Shown: positions 51,863 through 60,489 of the stretch, piece after piece
How the letters are laid out: each line of letters begins with the position of its first letter
Numbering within the stretch: the stretch's first letter is position 1
The notes under the pieces: model-generated
Told to the model about the DNA's origin: nothing
Seen by the model: the letters and a program-made list of their open reading frames with translations, nothing else
Database searches by the model: none
Source of the DNA: Rheinheimera pacifica
GTDB lineage: Bacteria; Pseudomonadota; Gammaproteobacteria; Enterobacterales; Alteromonadaceae
Assembly: GCF_900108485.1 (NCBI RefSeq)
Contig: NZ_FNXF01000001.1
Coordinates: 62,001 to 126,000, forward strand
Direction of reading: 5' to 3'
Length of the DNA stretch: 64,000 nucleotides
Translations under genes and position numbers: made by a program

Positions 51863-52607
51863 AATTTGTCTTGATAGCGACAGCCGTTACCTTACGCAGA
51901 ATATCCGCACCGTTTGCGCCGCCGGTATTGACAGCATTGAGTTGTGTAGCCAAATGGCGCAGCAGGGCTTATCTGTCAGTGCGGACGCTTTGCGTCAGGC
52001 GCGTGCGGCCTGTAATTCGCATACGCAGCTGCGGGTTATGCTCAGGCCCAGAGCCGGCAATTTTGTTTACTCGGTACCAGAGCAGCAGCAAATACAGGCG
52101 CAGTTACTGCAGGCAGCAAAACTGGGTGCTGATGGCATAGTGGTGGGTGCATTAACAACAGATGCGCAGCCGGATCTGCCGTTTTTAACCGGCTTATTGC
52201 AACAGTGCCGCCAACGGGGCCTGGCTTGCACTTTTCACCGTGCTTTTGACGCCTGCACCAGCCCGGCAGAAGCGATAGAGCAACTACTGGCATTAGGCGT
52301 ACAGCGGCTATTAAGCAACGGCACACCCTGGCAGCAACAGCAAAGCATAACGCAGGGCGTACGCCAGTTAGCAACCTTGCAGCAGTATATTGCCGGGCGG
52401 CTGGTGCTGGTGGCCGGTGGCGGCGTTACGTTAGCCAACTTGCCGCAGTTGCAGCAAACGCTTCACGACAATGCGCAGCTGTGCTGGCATTTGCATTCGG
52501 CGGTGCTGACAGAAGATAAGGTAGATGCCGCTAAGCTTGAGCAACTACAACATTGCCTAACTAAACGGGCTAAGCCAAACCGGCAACAAGGAGAGCCACA
52601 TGCTTAA
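51849..52607 (+). CDS. cutC: CutC family protein
   Basis: The 252-residue TIM-barrel protein begins at the ATG at 51849 (IEICLDS) inside the kinase gene's end. Family blocks are complete: GIDSIELCSQMAQQGLSVSA, RVMLRPRAGNFVYSVPE, LGADGIVVGALT, CTFHRAFD and LVAGGGVT. CutC was named for copper tolerance in E. coli, but its biochemical role is unproven. Here it lies between a sugar kinase and an aspartylglucosaminidase, with overlapping frames at both ends. This context fits an amino-sugar or glycan step better than copper homeostasis. Confidence 0.92.
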   Translation: MAQIEICLDSDSRYLTQNIRTVCAAGIDSIELCSQMAQQGLSVSADALRQARAACNSHTQLRVMLRPRAGNFVYSVPEQQQIQAQLLQAAKLGADGIVVGALTTDAQPDLPFLTGLLQQCRQRGLACTFHRAFDACTSPAEAIEQLLALGVQRLLSNGTPWQQQQSITQGVRQLATLQQYIAGRLVLVAGGGVTLANLPQLQQTLHDNAQLCWHLHSAVLTEDKVDAAKLEQLQHCLTKRAKPNRQQGEPHA

Positions 52608-53586
52608 ACGCCGCTACTTTTTAAAACTAAGCGCTATGTTGGGCGCCGGTGCTACAGCATCCGCTTTACTGCCCGGTTGTGCGGCAGTGGTAGCGCCGGT
52701 GCGTAAACCTGTGGTGATCAGCACCTGGGATTTTGGCCTGCAGGCGAATCAGGTGGCATTTAATTTATTGCAGCAGGGGCAGCGCGCCGTCGATGCGGTG
52801 CAACAAGGCGTAATGGTGACCGAAGCCGACCCGACCGAGCGCAGTGTGGGCTATGGCGGCCGGCCGGATAGGGATGGCAAGGTCACACTTGATGCCTGCA
52901 TTATGGACGAATTTGCCAATATTGGTGCGGTTGCTGCATTGCAGCAGATTAAACACCCGGTAGCGGTGGCGCGGGCGGTGATGGAGCAGACACCGCATGT
53001 GATGCTGGTAGGCCAGGGCGCGCTCGATTTTGCGCTGGCGCAGGGCTTTGTCGCTGAGAATTTACTCACCGCAGAGTCAGAGCAGGAATGGCTGCAGTGG
53101 CTAGAAGATGCCAACTACCGGCCAATCGTTAATATTGAAAATCATGACACCATAGGCATGCTTGCGCTGGACAGCCACGGCAATTTAGCCGGTGCCTGTA
53201 CCACCAGTGGCATGGCGTTTAAACTGCACGGCCGGGTCGGTGATTCGCCGATTATCGGTGCCGGGCTCTATGTCGATAACGAAGTGGGGGCCGCTACCGC
53301 CACCGGCCATGGTGAAGAGGTGATCCGGGTAACGGGCTCTTTTCTGGTGGTAGAGCTGATGCGTCAGGGCTACAGCCCGCAGCAGGCGTGTGAGCAGGCG
53401 GTACAGCGGATTTATCACAAGCTGCAACTGCGCAAAGGCAATATTGCCGACACCCAAATAGGTTTTATTGCGCTGAATAAAAACGGTGAATATGGCAGCT
53501 ATTGCCTGCAGCCGGGTTTTAATTATGCCGTGCAGCACCAGGGCGAAAGTAAGCTATATGCCGCAACGGCATTGCTAACGGGCTGA
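52600..53586 (+). CDS. N4-(beta-N-acetylglucosaminyl)-L-asparaginase (aspartylglucosaminidase)
   Basis: This Ntn-hydrolase of 328 residues cleaves the GlcNAc-Asn bond of N-glycopeptides. It should cut itself between Asp183 and Thr184 (context ENHDTIGMLALDSHG), making Thr184 the nucleophile. The N-terminus combines a twin-arginine motif (KRRYFLKLS) with a lipobox (ALLPGC), so it is probably a Tat-exported lipoprotein in the periplasm. It overlaps cutC by 8 bp. GlcNAc freed outside would then be imported and phosphorylated by the operon's kinase. Confidence 0.92.
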   Translation: MLKRRYFLKLSAMLGAGATASALLPGCAAVVAPVRKPVVISTWDFGLQANQVAFNLLQQGQRAVDAVQQGVMVTEADPTERSVGYGGRPDRDGKVTLDACIMDEFANIGAVAALQQIKHPVAVARAVMEQTPHVMLVGQGALDFALAQGFVAENLLTAESEQEWLQWLEDANYRPIVNIENHDTIGMLALDSHGNLAGACTTSGMAFKLHGRVGDSPIIGAGLYVDNEVGAATATGHGEEVIRVTGSFLVVELMRQGYSPQQACEQAVQRIYHKLQLRKGNIADTQIGFIALNKNGEYGSYCLQPGFNYAVQHQGESKLYAATALLTG

Positions 53587-53685
53587 ACACCGCAGCTTTA
53601 TCTAATTCGGCATCAACCTTGGCATTTAACAGACGCTGGCTTAAGCTGATGAGAGAATGCTAAGGCAAAGTTTGCCGGAGATTAG

Positions 53686-56253
53686 ATGATTAGATGTTAC
53701 GCAGCGCTACTTGCCGCTTTGATATGCGGCGAGCTTGCTGCAGCGCAAGGCCGTGAAGTTGTTGTGGGTGTGTATCAGAATACTCCGAAAATTGTGGCTG
53801 CCGCAGATGGCAGCCCATCAGGTATTTTCGGTGATTTACTGCAAGTAATAGCAGCAGAGCAAAACTGGCGGATTAAAGCAGTGCAGTGTGATTGGGCGTA
53901 TTGCCTGCAAATGCTGCAGTCGGGCGAAATTGATCTGTTGCCCGATGTTGCCTTTACTGAACTGCGTAGTTTACAACTGGATTTTCACCAGACTCCGGCG
54001 CTTTACAGCTGGTCACAGCTATATACCGCGCAAGGTGTGCAGCTGCAGTCATTGGCTGCACTGGATGGCAAGCGGGTCATAGTATTGCAGGAATCTGTGC
54101 AGCAGCAATATCTGCAAAATATGATTACGCAGTCGGGTATGGATGTGGTGTTATTGCGTGCCCGTTCAATGGCCGAGGCTTTTGCGATGGCATCAGCCGG
54201 TCAGGCTGACGCGGTAGCGGCGAATCATTATTCCGGCCATTTCCAGCTGGCAAAGTATCAGTTGGAACAAAGTAATGTCATCTTTCAGCCGCTGCAGTTT
54301 TTTTATGCCACCAAAAAGCAGCACAATCAGGATTTGCTGACGGTTATCGAAACCCACCTGGCGCAGTGGCAAACCAATATCAGCTCACCTTATTACCAAA
54401 TTCTGCAGCGTTGGGGTACTGAGGTACCTGAGCCCAAATTACCGGAAAAAGTCTGGTTGTTGTTGGCGATGCTAAGCAGCTTGCTGTTACTGGCGCTATG
54501 CGGTGCCTGGTGGCTGAAACGACAAGTTGCCGATAAAACCCGCCATTTGCGTGCCAGTGAAGAGCGGCTCAGTACGATCTTAAACAGCGTAGATGCGCAT
54601 ATTTATATTAAAGATAATAAACTGCGCTATCAGTATATTAACCGTAAAACCGCAGAGTTGTTTGGTTGTGAACCGTGCAAGGCAATAGGGCGGCGTGATG
54701 ACGCTTTTTTTGACCAGTCAACCAGCGCTAATTTACAACAGAATGACTTAAAAGTGCTGCAACAAGGCATACGGCTGGTAGAGGAAGAAACCAACAGCTC
54801 ACTGGACAGCCAGCAAACACGTACCTACCTGTCAGTGAAGTTACCTTTACGCGATAGCAATGGCAATATTTATGCGTTATGTGGTATCTCCACTGATATT
54901 ACCGAGCATAAACAGCACCAGCAGGAAATTCATCAGCTGGCATTTTATGATGCGCTAACCGGTTTACCCAACCGCCGTATGCTGCTTGACCGGCTGCAAC
55001 AGGCTGTGCAATTAGGCTTGCGGCACAACAATACTGCACAAGGTGCATTGCTGTTTATCGACCTGGATCACTTTAAAGATCTGAACGATACCTTAGGCCA
55101 TGCCATGGGCGATCAGCTACTGCAACAAGTTGCCCAGCGGTTGCAGGCAAGCCTGAGAAAGGTCGATACACTGGCACGGCTGGGAGGCGATGAGTTTGTG
55201 GTGCTGCTGACCGATTTGCATCCAGATCCTGAGCTGTCGAGCCAGAAAGCCGGGCTGATTGCTGAAAAAGTGGTGCAGCTGTTATCTGAGCCATTTATGT
55301 TGCAGCAACGGCCATACTCTATTTCTGCCAGTGTGGGTGTGGCGATGTTTTCGGACGGCTGCAACAGTGACGAATTACTGCAGCATGCTGATCTGGCAAT
55401 GTACGATGCCAAAGAGCGCGGCCGTAATAGCGTGCGGTTTTTTAACCAGCAGATGCAGGCAGATGTCAGTGCCCGCTCGGATATTGCCACCGGTTTACGC
55501 CAGGCACTGTTACAGGATGAATTTGTCTTGTATTTTCAGCCACAGCTGGAGCGAAACCTTGGTGTAGTAGGTGCAGAAGTATTACTACGCTGGCAACATC
55601 CGCAGCACGGCATGATAGTGCCAGCCAGCTTTATACCTGTGGCCGAAAGCAGTGGCCAGATCCTGCAAATAGGCCGCTGGGTGCTGGAAAAAAGTTGCCT
55701 GCAGTTGGCTGAATGGGCCAGACACACCGACACGGCCCACTGGTATCTGGCGGTGAATATCAGTGCCCGGCAGTTACATTCTTCGGCGTTTGTGCAGGAG
55801 GTGGTAAGCGCTCTGGAGCAAAGCGGAGCGGCGCCGGAAAAACTGGTACTGGAGCTGACAGAAAGCCAGTTACTGCAGGATATCGACACCATTATTGATA
55901 AGATGCAGCAACTTAATACTCTGGGGGTACGCTTTTCACTGGATGATTTTGGCACCGGCTACTCATCGCTCAGTTATCTGAAACTATTGCCATTAAAACA
56001 GCTAAAAATTGACCGCTCTTTCGTACGCGATTTACTTACCGATCCTAACGACAAAGCCATTATTAAAACCATACTGGCGCTGGGGCAAAGCCTGGAGCTG
56101 GCCGTTATTGCCGAAGGAGTAGAAACCGAAGCGCAATACAGTAAGTTACTGCACCTGGGCTGCCAGCAGTTTCAGGGGTATTTTTTTGGTGAGCCGATGC
56201 CGCAAACCAGTTTTGTTACCCGCTACCGCCAGCGGCATGAAATGCAAAACTAA
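53686..56253 (+). CDS. periplasmic-sensor PAS-GGDEF-EAL cyclic-di-GMP protein
   Basis: The 855-residue protein has a signal-like start, an SBP family 3 domain in the periplasm (about 22-245), one membrane segment (about 262-281), a PAS domain (about 295-405), a GGDEF domain and an EAL domain. The cyclase site GGDEF is intact at 500-504. The EAL motif reads EVL at 631-633 (EVLLRW), with DDFGTGYSSLSYL and EGVET present, so phosphodiesterase activity remains plausible. It would sense a small extracellular solute and adjust c-di-GMP, linking nutrients to motility or biofilm. It stands alone and its end overlaps the convergent MocR gene. Confidence 0.93.
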   Translation: MIRCYAALLAALICGELAAAQGREVVVGVYQNTPKIVAAADGSPSGIFGDLLQVIAAEQNWRIKAVQCDWAYCLQMLQSGEIDLLPDVAFTELRSLQLDFHQTPALYSWSQLYTAQGVQLQSLAALDGKRVIVLQESVQQQYLQNMITQSGMDVVLLRARSMAEAFAMASAGQADAVAANHYSGHFQLAKYQLEQSNVIFQPLQFFYATKKQHNQDLLTVIETHLAQWQTNISSPYYQILQRWGTEVPEPKLPEKVWLLLAMLSSLLLLALCGAWWLKRQVADKTRHLRASEERLSTILNSVDAHIYIKDNKLRYQYINRKTAELFGCEPCKAIGRRDDAFFDQSTSANLQQNDLKVLQQGIRLVEEETNSSLDSQQTRTYLSVKLPLRDSNGNIYALCGISTDITEHKQHQQEIHQLAFYDALTGLPNRRMLLDRLQQAVQLGLRHNNTAQGALLFIDLDHFKDLNDTLGHAMGDQLLQQVAQRLQASLRKVDTLARLGGDEFVVLLTDLHPDPELSSQKAGLIAEKVVQLLSEPFMLQQRPYSISASVGVAMFSDGCNSDELLQHADLAMYDAKERGRNSVRFFNQQMQADVSARSDIATGLRQALLQDEFVLYFQPQLERNLGVVGAEVLLRWQHPQHGMIVPASFIPVAESSGQILQIGRWVLEKSCLQLAEWARHTDTAHWYLAVNISARQLHSSAFVQEVVSALEQSGAAPEKLVLELTESQLLQDIDTIIDKMQQLNTLGVRFSLDDFGTGYSSLSYLKLLPLKQLKIDRSFVRDLLTDPNDKAIIKTILALGQSLELAVIAEGVETEAQYSKLLHLGCQQFQGYFFGEPMPQTSFVTRYRQRHEMQN

Positions 56254-57689
56254 CCTGTATTACGTTGTAATGCATTACGGCAGAGAGCTATTAACGCAGC
56301 CAAAGCGTTGGTTAACTGCGCCACTGTGTTATGGCCAATGCCCAGCACCAGGCCACTGCGTGGCTCAGCATTAAACAGGTAGCGGCTAAGTGGTTGGGTT
56401 TTAATACCTAGCGCTGTTAGTTGTTGCTGTAAGCAAATATCATCAAGCCGTTCAGGAAATTCCAGCACTAAATGTAAGCCAGCGTCCAGCGCATATAAGC
56501 GGCACTGCGGCAACCCTTGTTGCAGCAGCTGTGCTGCAAACTGCTTTTGCTGCTGATAATAGCGGCGCATTTTGCGCAGGTGGCGGCCAAAATGGCCTTC
56601 ACTGATAAAGTCGGCCAATGCGGCTTGCGGCAGTAGTGGTACATCGCCATGCAAAGCCTGTAAAATGCTGGCGGCCTGAGCGATAACCGCTTTGGGTGCA
56701 ACCAGATAACCGAGGCGCAGCGCCGGAAATAAGGTTTTGCTGCACGAACCGGCAAATAACACACCTTCACCCCCTGCCAGCCCCTGTAAGCTGGCAACAG
56801 GCCGGTGCTGATACTGAAACTCGCTGTCGTAATCATCTTCTACCAGCCAACAATTATGTTGGCGCGCCCATTGCAACACGGCCAGCCGGTTTGCCAGTGG
56901 CATAATACCTCCCAGCGGATACTGATGCCCAGGTGTTAAAAACAATGCTTTTGCCTCAGTTTTGTCGGGCAGTGTTTTGATATCAAGACCACTAGCAGAG
57001 CTAGCATCCAGATGCTGCACCTGCAACTCGCACAGCTGTAACGCCTGCTTCAGGCGCGGGTAGCCGGGAGTTTCCATCAATACCTGCTGGCCTGCCTTTG
57101 CCACCAGTTTGGCTGCAATAAACAGTGCCTGCTGTGCTCCGGCGGTGATCAGTATGCTGTGCTCGTCACATACCACCTGGCGCGACTGACGCAGATAAAC
57201 AGCCAGTGCCTGACGCAACGGCAGGTAACCCAGAGGCTCAGCAAAGCCGCTTAACTGCTCTCGGCTGCTATGGCGCGACAGCAGACGTTGCCATAACGCA
57301 TAAGGAAACTGCTGCAAAGCCGGTACACCGGGCTGCAGCAAGCCAGTTGCCGCTCCCTGTTTTTGCGGTAAATCATAGTGGTTTAGTGTTAGCTGGTTAA
57401 GTGGTAAAGCCCGGGCAGGATCCGGCTGAAAATACTGCTCTGGCACAGCAATAATCTGATAGCCGCGGCCTGGCTGACCTTCGATATAGCCCTCTGCTAC
57501 CAATTGCTGTAGCACCTGATTTACCGTGTTGCGGCTTAGTTTTAAGTCTGCGGCCAACTGACGGCTGAAGGGCAGTAAGGCGCCATTGGGCCAGAGCCCC
57601 TGCAGCATTTGGTGTTGTAACAACTGGTATAGCTGCAGTTGCAGGCTACCCTGGCCGCTAAGCTGCAGGTTGTCGGTTAGTAGGCGCAA
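56250..57689 (-). CDS. MocR-family (GntR + aminotransferase) transcriptional regulator
   Basis: The 479-residue regulator has an N-terminal GntR winged helix (about 10-80: LLPFSRQLAADLKLSRNTVN) and a fold-type I aminotransferase domain. That domain contains YLPLRQALAVYLRQSR, a DDYDSEFQYQ segment for PLP binding, and the lysine motif FAGSCSKTLFPALRLGYLV. PLP or an amino acid would modulate DNA binding. The start is TTG at 57689. It diverges from a GNAT gene, and a 28-bp imperfect inverted repeat lies between. Regulation of the GNAT-paiB unit is expected. Confidence 0.92.
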   Translation of the reverse strand: MRLLTDNLQLSGQGSLQLQLYQLLQHQMLQGLWPNGALLPFSRQLAADLKLSRNTVNQVLQQLVAEGYIEGQPGRGYQIIAVPEQYFQPDPARALPLNQLTLNHYDLPQKQGAATGLLQPGVPALQQFPYALWQRLLSRHSSREQLSGFAEPLGYLPLRQALAVYLRQSRQVVCDEHSILITAGAQQALFIAAKLVAKAGQQVLMETPGYPRLKQALQLCELQVQHLDASSASGLDIKTLPDKTEAKALFLTPGHQYPLGGIMPLANRLAVLQWARQHNCWLVEDDYDSEFQYQHRPVASLQGLAGGEGVLFAGSCSKTLFPALRLGYLVAPKAVIAQAASILQALHGDVPLLPQAALADFISEGHFGRHLRKMRRYYQQQKQFAAQLLQQGLPQCRLYALDAGLHLVLEFPERLDDICLQQQLTALGIKTQPLSRYLFNAEPRSGLVLGIGHNTVAQLTNALAALIALCRNALQRNTG

Positions 57690-57709
57690 CTGGATCTCTC
57701 ACTTTGTTA

Positions 57710-57737
57710 AAACCGGTACTTTTTACGATACCAGTTT
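57710..57737. promoter_or_regulatory. candidate MocR operator between the divergent genes
   Basis: AAACCGGTA (57710-57718) and TACCAGTTT (57729-57737) are inverted copies that match at eight of nine positions with a 10-bp spacer. The repeat starts 21 bp from the mocR-type start and ends 40 bp before the GNAT start. Confidence 0.5.
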
Positions 57738-57776
57738 AGTCGTTATGCTAATGGCAGCACAAGAAGGAGATAGCCA

Positions 57777-58175
57777 ATGACCATCGTATACCAACAGGAA
57801 AGCAGTTTTAATCTGGACGAAATGCTGGCGCTATACCGCGCATCAGGCATTAACCGGCCAACAGACAATAGTGCAAGAATGGCCATTATGCTGGCAAGTA
57901 GCAATTTGCTGCTCACCGCCAGGCAAAATGGCCAGCTACTGGGGCTGGCGCGCTGTTTAACCGATAAAGCTTATGTGGTGTATATCTGTGATCTGCTGGT
58001 AGATCAAGCTTACCAGCAGCAGGGGATAGGTAAAGCGCTGCTGGCTGCGGTACAACAGGCCACCGGGCCGCAGGTGCAACAATTACTGCGCAGCGCGCCT
58101 TCTGCCATGCAGTATTACCCGCAGGTGGGTTTTACCGCGATAGATAATGCCTTTCATATTCAGCGCCAGTACTAA
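57777..58175 (+). CDS. GNAT-family N-acetyltransferase
   Basis: The 132-residue acetyltransferase has the acetyl-CoA loop in LLVDQAYQQQGIGKALLAAV (Q-x-x-G-I-G-K, about residues 73-92) and a late MQYYPQVGFTAIDNAF segment typical of small GNATs. Its substrate is unknown; a polyamine or amino compound is possible given the PaiB partner. It is divergent from a MocR regulator, and the paiB start is 13 bp after its stop. Confidence 0.9.
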   Translation: MTIVYQQESSFNLDEMLALYRASGINRPTDNSARMAIMLASSNLLLTARQNGQLLGLARCLTDKAYVVYICDLLVDQAYQQQGIGKALLAAVQQATGPQVQQLLRSAPSAMQYYPQVGFTAIDNAFHIQRQY

Positions 58176-58188
58176 CCGGGAGCCAGCC

Positions 58189-58770
58189 GTGTATCCACCA
58201 GCTTTTTATTACAGCGATGACCGCATACAACTGCAGACGTTTTTGCAGCAACATTATTTTGGTTTACTGCTTAGTAGTAACACCAGTTTGAGCTACACAC
58301 CACTTCCGTTTTTATTTGACTGGCACAGCACGGGTGATAAAGCGTATTGCCATTTAGCGCGTAATAACCCGCAGCTAAGCCAGTTAGACGGCGCGCCGGT
58401 TACTATTATTATTCAGGGGCCGCATGCTTTTATTGCCGCCAGTTGTTACCAGCAGCAACCGGCGGTATCCACCTGGAATTACGCCCTGGTTGAACTAAAA
58501 GGCACAGCACGGTTGCTAGATGCAGAGCAAACGCTGGCATTGGTCAGAAAACAGGAAGCGCACAGCGCACCGGATATGGCACAAGCCTCTGACTACCAAA
58601 AAAAATTAGTTAATGCCATAGTCGGTGTTGAGATTAACCTGAGCAGTGTAACGGGCCGTTTTAAGTTATCGCAAAACAAAACGCCTGCAGAGCAGCAGGC
58701 GGTTATCCGTTATTTGCAGCAAACTGAACAGCCAGCCACGGTATGGCAAATGATGCTATCGCAGCATTAG
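58189..58770 (+). CDS. paiB: FMN-binding PaiB-family protein
   Basis: From the GTG at 58189 (GGGAG upstream) the product has 193 residues and begins in the family manner (MYPPAFYYSDD). An ATG at 58147 inside the GNAT gene would add a tail not seen in relatives. The split-barrel FMN-binding fold shows FDWHSTGDKAYCHLARNNPQ, VSTWNYALVELKGTARL and a GVEINLSSVTGRFKLSQNK motif. In Bacillus, PaiB is described as a repressor of sporulation and degradative genes, with PaiA an acetyltransferase; the GNAT-PaiB pair here matches that layout. The end is 1 bp from the convergent dat gene. Confidence 0.88.
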   Translation: MYPPAFYYSDDRIQLQTFLQQHYFGLLLSSNTSLSYTPLPFLFDWHSTGDKAYCHLARNNPQLSQLDGAPVTIIIQGPHAFIAASCYQQQPAVSTWNYALVELKGTARLLDAEQTLALVRKQEAHSAPDMAQASDYQKKLVNAIVGVEINLSSVTGRFKLSQNKTPAEQQAVIRYLQQTEQPATVWQMMLSQH

Positions 58771-58771
58771 G

Positions 58772-59638
58772 TTAATAATCGAACTTATGTGCGCTGAAAA
58801 GCTGTTGTACTGTAAGCCAGACATCGCCTACTTTACCGTCAGCTACTGGCTTGTCGTTAACATATAGCACTGGCGCAATTTCTTTGCTGGAACTGGTAAG
58901 CCATATTTCATCGGCGGCCAGTACTTCGGCTTCGCTGATATCGCGCTCTTCTACTTTGATGCTGCTGTGTTTGGCTAAAATCGCCAGCAATAGTTGCCGG
59001 GTAATACCAGGCAGTAATTTATGGCTTAATGGCGGCGTGGCAATAACACCATCTTTTACGATAAACACATTTACTGCTGCGCCTTCGGTTAAGTTACCGT
59101 CTTTATCAAACAACAGTATTTCCTGCGCGCCCTGACTGTAGCTTTGTTGGTAATGCAGCACATTACCCAATAATGATGTCGATTTAATATGGCAGCGCTG
59201 CCAGCGTAAATCCTGGCCGGTAACCACGGCATAGGTGGTGGCTTTGGCTTTATCGGCCACCGGCTCGGACGGAATGGCAAAGGCAAAGCCAAACACCGTT
59301 GGCGCTATATTGGCAGGAAAGGCATGACCGCGCTTGGTATCGGTGCCGCGGCTAACCTGAAAATACACGCCGAGGTTATCGCCCAGTTCTGCACGGTTAT
59401 CTGCCAGTAGTTTATCAGCTATATGTTGCCAGTCAGCCAGGCTTAGCTTGGGGTCAATCGACAGTTGTGCCAGGCCGCTGTGCATGCGGTCAATATGTGG
59501 GCCAAAACCAACAAAGCGGCCACCATAACTTGGGATCACTTCGTAGATGCCGTCGCCAAATAAAAAGCCGCGGTCCATCGGCGATATTTTAGCCTCACTG
59601 GCCGGTACGAAAGCGCCGTTTAAATATACTGTTGTCAT
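58772..59638 (-). CDS. dat: D-amino acid aminotransferase (class IV)
   Basis: This PLP enzyme of 288 residues swaps amino groups between D-amino acids and keto acids, typically D-Ala + 2-oxoglutarate to pyruvate + D-Glu. The PLP lysine is Lys152 in RCHIKSTSLLGNVL, matching the RCDIKSLN pattern of known D-amino acid transaminases. FGDGIYEVIPSYGGRFVGFG is also typical and a TEGAAVNVF block follows. A branched-chain or aminodeoxychorismate specificity is less likely by these motifs. It is the last gene of the pxp operon, coupled by an ATGA overlap. Confidence 0.87.
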   Translation of the reverse strand: MTTVYLNGAFVPASEAKISPMDRGFLFGDGIYEVIPSYGGRFVGFGPHIDRMHSGLAQLSIDPKLSLADWQHIADKLLADNRAELGDNLGVYFQVSRGTDTKRGHAFPANIAPTVFGFAFAIPSEPVADKAKATTYAVVTGQDLRWQRCHIKSTSLLGNVLHYQQSYSQGAQEILLFDKDGNLTEGAAVNVFIVKDGVIATPPLSHKLLPGITRQLLLAILAKHSSIKVEERDISEAEVLAADEIWLTSSSKEIAPVLYVNDKPVADGKVGDVWLTVQQLFSAHKFDY

Positions 59639-60489
59639 TGCGGTTCTCTTAATAAGCTACATAAATCATCAATCAGTTGCAGGCCTTCAGTATGCGGCAG
59701 GCCATCTTCGGTCAGGGTATTTAACCGGGTAACGCCATCCACACTGCCTTTGGCCGATAAATACTGCAAAATCGCCAGCGGATCGGCATCACTTAGCAGG
59801 TTTTCATTGCGCAGCAAGGACACCATTGCCGCCAGGCCCCAGGCTGCCCAGTTTGATACATCGGCCACAATCAGCTCATCGCATTCGGTTACCGCCGGAG
59901 TAATGTTTAGTGCGCTAACAGCCTGCAATAAATTACCCATGCCAATTTCATTGCCGCCATCGCCAATGCCAATAGTCGGGCAGGGCGCCTGGGTTAAAAA
60001 ATAATCAAAGCTGGCGCAGCGGGCGCTGATATCTTCACCACGCATATTGGCGTAGCGCTGCTGTGCATTAAAACCGGGCCGCTCGATGGATATCACCAAC
60101 TGCGGCTGTAATTCTGCCAGCGCAGCACTGGCGATGGCTGGCAACGCTTCATACTGATTTACCGTAATTTGGTAGCACTGGTAATCAGCTTTTAATGCGC
60201 TGTATAGCGGATCGCCACAGACGATAACCGGCTTTGCCCCCAACTGAGTTAGCAACTGATATAAAGCAATAGCGCCGACCGGGCCGTCGGTTTCAAAGGT
60301 ATCCAGCACCGGAAAACCGGTGCCGATCAGCACAGTACCACGGCATTGGTTAATCAACCGCGCCGCGCGCAGAATATAACCGGCGCGCAAATGCGGTTTT
60401 AGTGCCGCCATACCGCGCAGGTTTTGCCGCACTAATAGCTGTTCTATCTGTTGGCTTAACGCCAGATAATCGGGGATCAGTGCTGTCAT
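59635..60489 (-). CDS. D-glutamate cyclase-like protein (DUF4392)
   Basis: The 284-residue product matches the DUF4392 domain found at the C-terminus of mammalian D-glutamate cyclase (DGLUCY), which converts D-Glu to 5-oxo-D-proline. Visible blocks are VLIGTGFPVLDTFETDGPVG, IGIGDGGNEIGMGNLL and CDELIVADVSNWAAWGLAAM. It sits between pxpC and a D-amino acid aminotransferase, with ATGA overlaps on both sides, so the neighbours make its expected substrate and use its expected product. Function is inferred by homology and context, as bacterial members are poorly studied. Confidence 0.85.
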   Translation of the reverse strand: MTALIPDYLALSQQIEQLLVRQNLRGMAALKPHLRAGYILRAARLINQCRGTVLIGTGFPVLDTFETDGPVGAIALYQLLTQLGAKPVIVCGDPLYSALKADYQCYQITVNQYEALPAIASAALAELQPQLVISIERPGFNAQQRYANMRGEDISARCASFDYFLTQAPCPTIGIGDGGNEIGMGNLLQAVSALNITPAVTECDELIVADVSNWAAWGLAAMVSLLRNENLLSDADPLAILQYLSAKGSVDGVTRLNTLTEDGLPHTEGLQLIDDLCSLLREPQ

